DNA of 10,096 bases from Thermoanaerobacterium sp. (GTDB taxonomy: Bacteria; Bacillota; Thermoanaerobacteria; Thermoanaerobacterales; Thermoanaerobacteraceae). Each line of letters opens with the position of its first letter. The stretch's first letter is position 1. The stretch spans positions 1-10,096 of the forward strand of contig JASBVU010000039.1 of the NCBI GenBank assembly GCA_029960905.1. Reading direction: 5' to 3'. Positions 4,117-10,096 of this stretch are shown here, piece by piece. A program made the position numbers and the translations under genes. The notes below the pieces were generated by a model. It did not search any database and had not been told where the DNA came from. It saw only the letters and a program-made list of their open reading frames with translations.

Positions 4117-6486
4117 TTGAAGTATCGAAAAGCTATAAGCATGAGTCTATCATCAATAATTATTTTTTCATCGATTTTTATGAATAGTATTTCGGCAGAC
4201 GCTTACACCGTAATAACTACAAATGAAAGCCAGCAAATATTAAGCAAAGGTGTTACAGAAAAGAATATTACATATTTCACAACAAATGGTTTTATCAATG
4301 TCAATGTTTTAAACGTTGACTTAAGCGATAGCAACACATCAATATCGACTATCTTTAACCCATCAGGTTTTAAAGACAGAATGGATGTAGAAGACATGGC
4401 AAATGGCAACGGTGCAATAGCGGCAGTAAATGGAGATTTTTTTGACACAAAGCAAGGGTTTATTGTGGGAGCATCGGTTAAAGACGGAAATCTTTTAACT
4501 GTCCCGTACTATCAGGGAAATTACGCTACATTTGCCATTGACAAAAACAACGTGCCATCAATAGGATATTGGAAAAGCACTTCCCTTAACATAACACTTC
4601 CTGATGGCAGTCAAGTTCCTGTAAGTGCTTTAAACAACGTAGGCTCAATAGGTAGTGGTACATCTTGTGTCATATTTACAAAGGACTGGAATGATGAAAC
4701 ACCGGGTTTAAGCGACAGCTATAAAGACCTTGTTGAAGTATTGGTTGACAAAAACGACAGTGTCTTAGAGGTAAGACAAAGCCAAAGTCCTGCAGCAATT
4801 CCCGATGGAGGCTATTCTATAGATGCTACAGGCGATGTAGCAAAGATTTTATTAAATCTAAAACAAGGAGATAAAGTCATCAAAAACATCTCTACAGACC
4901 CTCCATTTGACAACTTTAAGATGGCTGTAAGCGGAGGAACTATTCTGGTTCAAAACGGGTCAATACCGCCGCAATTTACTGATAACGTAGATGGCATATA
5001 CGCAAGGACAGCCATCGGATATACCGAAGACAAAAAGCATGTAATAATAGCAACGGTTGACAACGCCAATACAAGAGGAATGACAGAAAGTGAATTAGCG
5101 CAGCTTATGTTAAGCTTAGGCGCTTATGATGCAATGAATTTAGATGGTGGCGGCTCAACTCAAATGGCTATAAGACCGTTAGGAGATAGTCAAGCAAAGC
5201 TTCAAAACGAAGTCCCTGGTTTCGAAAGGAATGTAGCAAACGGCGTTGGTGTATTCAACACAGCACCAACAGGAAATTTATATGCCATAAAAGTTGAAGC
5301 AGACAGCCCAAATGTCTTTGTAGGTACTCACAGAGCAATCACTGTAAAAGGATATGATGCAAATTACCAACCAGTAAAAATCGATCAAAGCTCTGTATCA
5401 TTTTCTATAAGCGGCATAGCAGGAAGATTTGATGGAAATGAATTTATGCCTCAAAGTGCAGGTGACGGGGTAATAATAGCAAAAGTAGGCAATGTCACTG
5501 GTACATTGAAAATAAAAGCTTTAGATGCAATAGCGGATATAAGATTTACCCCATATTCGATGAACGTCGATAAAGGTGCAACTACATCAATATCAGTGAT
5601 AGGCAAAGACATAAACGGCTATAGAGCTCCTATAGAAGACAGAGATATAAACTGGACAGTTTACAACAATGTAGGTACTATTTCAAATGGTATTTTCAAA
5701 GCGTCAAATAACGACTTATCTGGTGCTTTGTCAGCAAACATAAATGGGAAAATAGGCAATCTAATGGTAAAAGTCGGACAAGGATCAGATTTTGATGCGT
5801 CACAGCTTCCAAAGCCATTGAACTTTGAATCTATTGACAGCAAAAACAAAGAAGTAAGCGTCAGCAACACCAATGATTCGTTTAAATTCATGGTATTTGG
5901 AAACACAGATTACAATACGCTTTTGAAGCTTCAAATTTCATTAAAAGCCGCTGATACAGCTAATAAAAACTATCCTTTAGTGGTTTTTACAGGGGATGTA
6001 AATGACAGAGTTTTAAAATCACTTACGATTCCATATATAAAAGCTGGTAATTCTTATGGAGTATATGACTTTAGAAATTCAACATTTATCATGTTGGACA
6101 ATACTAATGGAGGTTTGCTATCATCAAATAAAGACCAGTGGAGTTGGTTTCTAAACACATTAAACAGTGTAAAAGGAGATAATCTATTTGTAGTTTTGCC
6201 AAAGCCTGTATGGGGCTCTGACGGATTTAAAGACACTAGAGAAGCTCAACTGTTTGAATATACACTGCAAAAATTCAGAGAAGATACAGGTAAAAACGTC
6301 TGGATAATATACAATGGCGACACACCTTTCTATACAACCTTAAATGACAACATAAGATATATATCTAATTACGGAACAAATTATGACGGTGGCAATATAG
6401 ACATATACAATGATGCAAGATACATTTCAATAATGGTAAATGGAAAAGACATCTACTATCAAGATAAGAATTTATTTTCAAAGTAG
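4117..6486 (+). CDS. Secreted phosphodiester glycosidase-family (NAGPA) protein with Ig-like modules and degenerate phosphoesterase domain
   Basis: The protein is 789 residues from the TTG at 4117, chosen because AGGAGGG (4104-4110) sits 7 bases before it and the product then begins with a clear signal peptide (MKYRK, hydrophobic core 10-22, cleavage near SISA-DA at 27-28). The frame stays open back to 4003 but lacks a ribosome site there. Residues about 50-380 match the NAGPA family, which hydrolyses sugar-phosphate diesters such as GlcNAc-1-phosphodiesters: AVNGDFFD (103-110), GGTILVQNG (273-281), RTAIG (297-301) and the signature NLDGGGSTQM (341-350). Two beta-rich modules follow (about 386-469 and 470-554) with invasin/BIG2-like features. 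Residues about 588-750 resemble a calcineurin-like phosphoesterase in which the metal ligands are replaced (see findings). The substrate is unknown; cell-wall or exopolysaccharide phosphodiesters are plausible. It is probably monocistronic. Confidence 0.85.
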   Translation: MKYRKAISMSLSSIIIFSSIFMNSISADAYTVITTNESQQILSKGVTEKNITYFTTNGFINVNVLNVDLSDSNTSISTIFNPSGFKDRMDVEDMANGNGAIAAVNGDFFDTKQGFIVGASVKDGNLLTVPYYQGNYATFAIDKNNVPSIGYWKSTSLNITLPDGSQVPVSALNNVGSIGSGTSCVIFTKDWNDETPGLSDSYKDLVEVLVDKNDSVLEVRQSQSPAAIPDGGYSIDATGDVAKILLNLKQGDKVIKNISTDPPFDNFKMAVSGGTILVQNGSIPPQFTDNVDGIYARTAIGYTEDKKHVIIATVDNANTRGMTESELAQLMLSLGAYDAMNLDGGGSTQMAIRPLGDSQAKLQNEVPGFERNVANGVGVFNTAPTGNLYAIKVEADSPNVFVGTHRAITVKGYDANYQPVKIDQSSVSFSISGIAGRFDGNEFMPQSAGDGVIIAKVGNVTGTLKIKALDAIADIRFTPYSMNVDKGATTSISVIGKDINGYRAPIEDRDINWTVYNNVGTISNGIFKASNNDLSGALSANINGKIGNLMVKVGQGSDFDASQLPKPLNFESIDSKNKEVSVSNTNDSFKFMVFGNTDYNTLLKLQISLKAADTANKNYPLVVFTGDVNDRVLKSLTIPYIKAGNSYGVYDFRNSTFIMLDNTNGGLLSSNKDQWSWFLNTLNSVKGDNLFVVLPKPVWGSDGFKDTREAQLFEYTLQKFREDTGKNVWIIYNGDTPFYTTLNDNIRYISNYGTNYDGGNIDIYNDARYISIMVNGKDIYYQDKNLFSK

Positions 6487-6527
6487 AAGATGCGCTTTTA
6501 GCGCATCTTCTACTTTGATGTGTTTTT
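6478..6527. terminator. 18-bp palindromic hairpin overlapping both convergent stop codons
   Basis: TCAAAGTAGAAGATGCGC (6478-6495) is perfectly complementary to 6501-6518 around a TTTTA loop. A TTTTT run follows at 6523-6527 for plus-strand transcripts; the minus side lacks a good U-run. The left arm holds the TAG of the plus gene (6484-6486) and the right arm the TAG of the minus gene (6510-6512). It probably ends both transcripts. Confidence 0.8.
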
Positions 6528-7178
6528 CTCGTCAAAATACTTTTCTGCCACACTTTTCAAAAAATCTATATCAGTTCCTGACAGGTGCTTTTTAAGTATA
6601 TCCATCATCTTGTAGCTTTCTTCTGCTGTCACACCGTCTTGAGACATTTTCATGATTTCACCGATACCAGATGGTCCTAATTTCATCAATATGCCTATAG
6701 CTTTAGATTTAGTTGCAAAGTCCATTTCTCTTTGAACACTTAATATTTTTTCAGGTGTCACAACTATTCTATTCAAGTTTAAATTTTCACTGCTTTTTGC
6801 AGAATTATTTTTGTCATTTATATTGGTAAAATTTCTGTTTCTCTGCTGAATTAATTTATCCAGCGATTTTTCATCAAATTTTCTTACATCATTTTCTTCA
6901 CTGTCTTTTTTATCCGAATCTTCCTTTTCGCTTTTTTCATTATCTACTGCAGATTTATCTTCATTTTCTTTTACATTCTGAGTAGTGTTAAAAACAGGCA
7001 CCTGCAATTCATTTTGATTAATTTTATCTACAGATGAATAGTATGTACTCTCATTTGTTGGTTTTAAGACTTCATTTGGAGGTGGCTGTTCTTTTATAAA
7101 AGCGTCAAGCATAAATATAATACTGACAGCCGTAATAGCAACGACAAACCCAATGCTATAAATTGATTTTTTCACCAA
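6510..7178 (-). CDS. Membrane-anchored protein of unknown function with charged linker and helical C-terminal domain
   Basis: I do not recognise this family. The 222 residues have a short basic N-terminus (MVKKS), a single hydrophobic helix at about 6-24 that looks like an uncleaved anchor, a long low-complexity linker (about 30-135) rich in E, K, D, N and S, and a compact, probably helical C-terminal domain (about 138-215: TPEKILSVQREMDF ... MKLGPSGIGEIMKMSQDG ... DIDFLKSVAEKYF). The linker should place the C-terminal domain outside the membrane; no catalytic motif is visible. The start is either TTG (7176-7178) or the adjacent GTG (7173-7175). GGGAG at 7185-7189 is 6 or 9 bases away, so I cannot decide. 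It converges on the secreted glycosidase-like gene and diverges from yyaC with 73 bases between starts. No clear promoter is seen there. Confidence 0.7.
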   Translation of the reverse strand: MVKKSIYSIGFVVAITAVSIIFMLDAFIKEQPPPNEVLKPTNESTYYSSVDKINQNELQVPVFNTTQNVKENEDKSAVDNEKSEKEDSDKKDSEENDVRKFDEKSLDKLIQQRNRNFTNINDKNNSAKSSENLNLNRIVVTPEKILSVQREMDFATKSKAIGILMKLGPSGIGEIMKMSQDGVTAEESYKMMDILKKHLSGTDIDFLKSVAEKYFDEKNTSK

Positions 7179-7251
7179 AAAACACTCCCTTCGAATACTT
7201 TTATTATTTCATCCTTATTTGCATTTAATACAAATTTTGGAGGAAGATTTT

Positions 7252-7797
7252 ATGGATGAATTGCGGGTTAGATATGACGATAAAAATGCCATCAAACTCA
7301 TGTCAGTATATTTAGCAGAACAAGTAAATTTTGATTCTATAATACTTTGCATAGGCACCGATAAATGCATAGGAGATTCGTTAGGACCCATTGTAGGGGA
7401 CATGATATCAAAAATGACAAATAGTATAACCGTATATGGAACATTAAAAAAACCTATACACGCAATGAACCTTGAAGAAAGCATTGCATACATAAAAAGA
7501 AAGCACCCGTACAGCAATATCATTGCTGTGGATGCCTGTCTTGGAGATAAAGACAACATAGGAAAAATATCTATAAAAAAATCGCCAATATATCCAGGCA
7601 AAGGGGTAGGAAAAGTATTGCCTGCCGTTGGCGACATATCTATAATAGGCGTAATTGACGCCTTTGACATAATACCTGTACATAACACCAGACTTGGATT
7701 TGTGTTTGAGATGGCAGAAGTCATCGCAATGAGCATACATAGAGCTTTTTACTTAAAAGCAGCCATAAAAAATAACTCTGACATAAGTCAGAGCTAA
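7252..7797 (+). CDS. yyaC: Sporulation protein YyaC (DUF1256 family, putative spore protease)
   Basis: The 181 residues match the YyaC family, found in endospore formers and related in fold to the GPR/hydrogenase-maturation type of peptidase; its exact substrate is not settled. Conserved segments visible are CIGTDKCIGDSLGPIVG (33-49), VYGTLKKPIHAMNL (61-74), AVDACLG (92-98), PGKGVGKVLPAVGDISI (115-131) and NTRLGFVFEMAEVI (145-158). The acidic residues in GTD, GDSLGP, VDACLG and VGD are those one would suspect of metal or substrate binding. The ATG is set by GGAGG (7239-7243) with an 8-base gap; an in-frame TTG at 7219 has no ribosome site. It stands alone on the plus strand and ends in a hairpin shared with the convergent GerM lipoprotein gene, also a sporulation-type gene. 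Confidence 0.9.
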   Translation: MDELRVRYDDKNAIKLMSVYLAEQVNFDSIILCIGTDKCIGDSLGPIVGDMISKMTNSITVYGTLKKPIHAMNLEESIAYIKRKHPYSNIIAVDACLGDKDNIGKISIKKSPIYPGKGVGKVLPAVGDISIIGVIDAFDIIPVHNTRLGFVFEMAEVIAMSIHRAFYLKAAIKNNSDISQS

Positions 7798-7805
7798 TTT
7801 TTTTA
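7774..7805. terminator. Bidirectional terminator between yyaC and the GerM lipoprotein gene
   Basis: CTCTGAC (7776-7782) and GTCAGAG (7787-7793) form a 7-bp stem with an ATAA loop. On the plus strand TTTTTTT follows at 7798-7804. On the minus strand the stem is followed by TTATTTTTTATG. The hairpin lies inside the last yyaC codons, and the U-run overlaps the stop codon of the convergent gene (7803-7805). Confidence 0.88.
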
Positions 7806-9257
7806 CTTTAGATACAAAGGTATTGATACAAGATCTTGTACAGAGCCATCTTTGGGACTTAATGAAAACACCTGCAGTGTGCCATCTTGTGGTGTAGATA
7901 ATGGGTTATACTGTATGTCTGCCTGAAAATCCCCCCACGATGGTGCACCCGCACTTGCCTGCACAGACGTCTGTGCTAATATATTGCCATTTGAATCCAA
8001 CAACCTTATATTCACCACAGCTTCAAAAACTCTGGCTTTTCCCACCACTTTTACAGGGCTTGTTACACTGTTATTTCTCATCGGCGACAACACGATTATA
8101 TTTGCCTCTTGGCTGCTGTAGGATGTAATTGTGTTTTTGTCGGAATCAATTATAGCCCTCGCTTCTTTATTTTTCGTCAAAATCATGCCTAGTTCGTCAC
8201 CTACTTTTATGTCTGTAAAGTTCATATCTGTCTCTGAATACTGATAACCACCTTGGCTGTCATAGCCTATCTTAGACTGGCGGTGTATTATAGCGTTTGG
8301 CAATACCTTAATATCCGGCCCTGCTACATTGTTTATATCACTGGTATCTTGATATTCCCGCTCTATCGTAACGACTCTAGTATCGTAATTGATGGCTTTT
8401 ACAATGCCGTAGATGAATGTCTCTCCTTTTGTAGGATCTGCTTCAGGTATCTTCGTAAATTTCGGTTTGACATCACTTATGACCCAAATATTGCCTTCTT
8501 TATCCCCTTCTGGTTGGACAAGTGTCACCAAGTAAGACTTATTGTCGTGGGTAGCGTTTATGAGTGCAATCCCACCCTTTTTAGACTCCAGTGAAAAATC
8601 ATCATCAGGCGAAAATCCAACAATGCCGCCTTCTTCTTGTATCACCTTCATCGGATCCAGTCTCCATGAATCTTTTCCAAATGACGTATTTTCTTGGAGC
8701 TTCTTGACCCTGTCCTTATCAATGTACAATTCTCCTGTAAGCACAATCCTAGTCAATGGGTCAAGGCCTATTTTGTAACCATACAGAGAATCTATCTTAT
8801 TGCCTTCTACTAAAATCTGAACACTGTTTATGTTTGGAAGTCCAGTAAGTGTATTTACGAGTGCAGCGACCATGTACTTTGCCGTAGTCCCATCGATGCT
8901 TGTTGAAGATGTATAATCCTTAGAAAAGTTAACATAAGCTGTAGTATCCTTCAACTGCACCGATAAGAGCTTCGTATTGTCAGGAATTATCGGCTTTGAA
9001 TATTGGTCTGAAGGACCTTTCATTAATTCATTTATTACTTGCTTTAGTAAATCCGCATTTTCGGATACGCTTCTTACTTCCATATTCAATCCTGACATCT
9101 TGCTATTTAAAAAATACAGCGAAACTTCTTTAACAGCTTGAACGGTGGATTTCGGACTTATAGGGGCATTTTTTTCCGTTTTAGTTTTCGTATTTGTAAA
9201 GCAGCCTGACAAAGAAATTGCAGCGATTAATATTAAGACTAAAAACGCCTTCTTCAT
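7803..9257 (-). CDS. GerM/Gmad2 domain lipoprotein (spore germination/sporulation type)
   Basis: A 484-residue lipoprotein. The N-terminus MKKAFLVLILIAAISLSGC has a lipobox (LSGC) with the lipidated Cys at 19. Residues about 44-165 match the GerM (sporulation and spore germination) domain: VSLYFLN, LLKQVINELMKGP, IPDNTKLLSVQLKDTTAYVNFS and VNTLTGLPNINSVQILVEG. Residues about 386-482 match Gmad2, the Ig-like domain often paired with GerM (IIVLSPMRNNSVTSPVKVVGKARVFEA, GAPSWGDFQADIQY). Between them lie a segment of unknown type (about 190-270) and a beta-rich stretch (about 280-372) with GIVKAINYDTRVVTIERE and FTDIKVGDELGMIL that reads like a small barrel domain. The ATG is set by GGAGGGG (9264-9270). 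It lies 93 bases downstream of a histidine kinase gene on the same strand with no clear terminator between, so they may be co-transcribed. Confidence 0.9.
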   Translation of the reverse strand: MKKAFLVLILIAAISLSGCFTNTKTKTEKNAPISPKSTVQAVKEVSLYFLNSKMSGLNMEVRSVSENADLLKQVINELMKGPSDQYSKPIIPDNTKLLSVQLKDTTAYVNFSKDYTSSTSIDGTTAKYMVAALVNTLTGLPNINSVQILVEGNKIDSLYGYKIGLDPLTRIVLTGELYIDKDRVKKLQENTSFGKDSWRLDPMKVIQEEGGIVGFSPDDDFSLESKKGGIALINATHDNKSYLVTLVQPEGDKEGNIWVISDVKPKFTKIPEADPTKGETFIYGIVKAINYDTRVVTIEREYQDTSDINNVAGPDIKVLPNAIIHRQSKIGYDSQGGYQYSETDMNFTDIKVGDELGMILTKNKEARAIIDSDKNTITSYSSQEANIIVLSPMRNNSVTSPVKVVGKARVFEAVVNIRLLDSNGNILAQTSVQASAGAPSWGDFQADIQYNPLSTPQDGTLQVFSLSPKDGSVQDLVSIPLYLK

Positions 9258-9350
9258 TGTTATCCCCTCCTAAAAATATGATACAACATTTTTATTACAC
9301 CTGTATTAACAGAACCTTAAAATTTAATAAATTTTTGATAAAATATATTT

Positions 9351-10096
9351 TTAAATGTTCTTAACCGGAATCGTTATATAAAAAACGGTGCCTTCACCGA
9401 CAGTGCTTTTAACATCGATATGGCCTTTATGCAAATCGACGATCTCCTTTACTATGGCCAAACCTAACCCAAAACCACCAGTTTTTTGAGATCTTGCCGT
9501 ATCGCCTCTGGAAAACCTTTCAAACACTTTAGGAAGCGTTTCCTGACTTATTCCTATCCCTGTGTCAGATATGGTGATGTAGACATTTTTATCGTCTGAA
9601 TCAAGAGTCAATCTAACCGAACCACCACTTGGAGTGTATTTTATGCCATTTTCTACGACATTGTATATCATCCTGTAAAATCTATCAGCATCAACATCTG
9701 CAAAAATGTTTTTCTCGTTTTCAAATATCAGCGAAACACCTTTTTGATCTGCTATGGCTTCAAGGTTCTCAATGACGTTGTACGCAATCTCCGTAATATT
9801 TTCCGTTTTATTTTCGATTGAACGTATTTTATCAATTTTTGCTAAAACCAGCAATTCATTTACAAGCCTCGTCATTCTATCAACTTCAGAATTTATGTCT
9901 TTTAAAAACTCTTTGTACAAAGATATGTCAACATTATCACTGGATATAAGCGGTTCTACAAGGGCTTTTATTGCTGCTAAGGGTGTTTTAAGCTCATGTG
10001 ACGCGTCAGAAACAAATCTTTTTCTCTCCTCGTCTATCTTCATAAGCTTTGTACCCATATCGTTAAATGCATCTGCCAGCTTTCCGATTTCATCAT
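9351..10096 (-). CDS. Sensor histidine kinase, C-terminal part (runs off the window)
   Basis: A 248-codon C-terminal portion including stop is visible; the gene continues beyond base 10096, so the start and any sensor or membrane segments are not seen. The first visible residues (DEIGKLADAFNDM) are the end of a HAMP linker. Next comes the dimerisation/phosphoacceptor helix DASHELKTPLAAI with the phosphorylated His at visible residue 33. The HATPase domain has the N box NVVENGIKYTP (145-155), G1 DTGIGIS (177-183), F box FERFSRG (191-197) and G2 GFGLGLAIVK (207-216). All catalytic boxes are intact, as in the PhoR/ResE-like class. An ATG at 10056-10058 is internal, not a start. Its response regulator would be expected beyond the right edge. 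The GerM lipoprotein gene follows on the same strand. Confidence 0.95.
   Translation of the reverse strand, partial: DEIGKLADAFNDMGTKLMKIDEERKRFVSDASHELKTPLAAIKALVEPLISSDNVDISLYKEFLKDINSEVDRMTRLVNELLVLAKIDKIRSIENKTENITEIAYNVIENLEAIADQKGVSLIFENEKNIFADVDADRFYRMIYNVVENGIKYTPSGGSVRLTLDSDDKNVYITISDTGIGISQETLPKVFERFSRGDTARSQKTGGFGLGLAIVKEIVDLHKGHIDVKSTVGEGTVFYITIPVKNI

Noticed and set aside
7203..7234. Sigma-E-like -10 (AATACAAAT) upstream of yyaC
   Set aside because: The expected -35 box at the right distance is not convincing; in AT-rich DNA the match is too weak to call.
7219..7251. Earlier TTG start for yyaC
   Set aside because: It has no ribosome site, and the sequence just before the ATG at 7252 carries GGAGG at 8 bases.
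7215..7740. Long minus-strand open frames opposite yyaC
   Set aside because: The plus-strand reading is a recognised conserved family with a good ribosome site; the antisense frames show no motif and mirror it.
1..10096. CRISPR array, insertion sequence, phage genes, toxin-antitoxin or defence system
   Set aside because: No regularly spaced repeats, transposase motifs, terminal repeats or characteristic domains were seen on either strand.

Overview
The main body of this window is AT-rich, low-GC DNA from an anaerobic, endospore-forming Firmicute. Gene content and protein style suggest a thermophilic clostridial lineage of the Thermoanaerobacterium/Thermoanaerobacter kind. That placement is inference and rests on a SAM-I riboswitch before metK, rubrerythrin paired with an AhpC-type peroxiredoxin, sporulation proteins (YyaC, GerM/Gmad2 lipoprotein), tight GGAGG ribosome binding sites and use of TTG starts. 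The first ~54 bases do not fit: they are about two-thirds G+C and read on the minus strand as the N-terminus of GatB from a high-GC organism. The left edge therefore looks like a chimeric or mis-joined contig end.

Layout. Bases 1-54: foreign gatB fragment. 62-637 (+): HD-GYP domain protein, probably missing its true 5' end. 642-750: extended -10 promoter and hairpins ending in a strong terminator shared with the convergent metK; a short RNA may be made here. 752-1939 (-): metK, with a complete SAM-I riboswitch, intrinsic terminator and sigma-A promoter upstream (to 2166). 2166-2206: terminator of the next minus-strand operon. 2243-3266 (-): peroxiredoxin then rubrerythrin, a two-gene oxidative-stress operon with its own promoter at 3363-3390. 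3457-3822 (-): tRNA operon Pro(TGG)-Val(TAC)-Tyr(GTA) with promoter and terminator. 3823-4116: non-coding stretch ending in a possibly structured leader. 4117-6486 (+): large secreted protein with a phosphodiester glycosidase (NAGPA) domain, two Ig-like modules and a C-terminal domain that looks like a metallophosphoesterase that has lost its metal ligands. 6510-7178 (-): membrane-anchored protein of unknown function, convergent with the previous gene and sharing an 18-bp palindrome that encodes both C-termini. 7252-7797 (+): yyaC. 7803-9257 (-): GerM/Gmad2 lipoprotein, convergent with yyaC. 9351-10096 (-): C-terminal part of a sensor histidine kinase that runs off the right edge.

How the genes relate. 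metK is a self-contained feedback unit in which SAM represses its own synthesis. The peroxiredoxin/rubrerythrin pair detoxifies peroxide in an anaerobe. The right third (secreted glycosidase-like protein, anchored protein, YyaC, GerM/Gmad2 lipoprotein, histidine kinase) has an envelope and sporulation flavour. No phage, insertion sequence, CRISPR array or defence system is visible. The least ordinary items are the chimeric left end, the degenerate phosphoesterase module and the structured leader before that gene.
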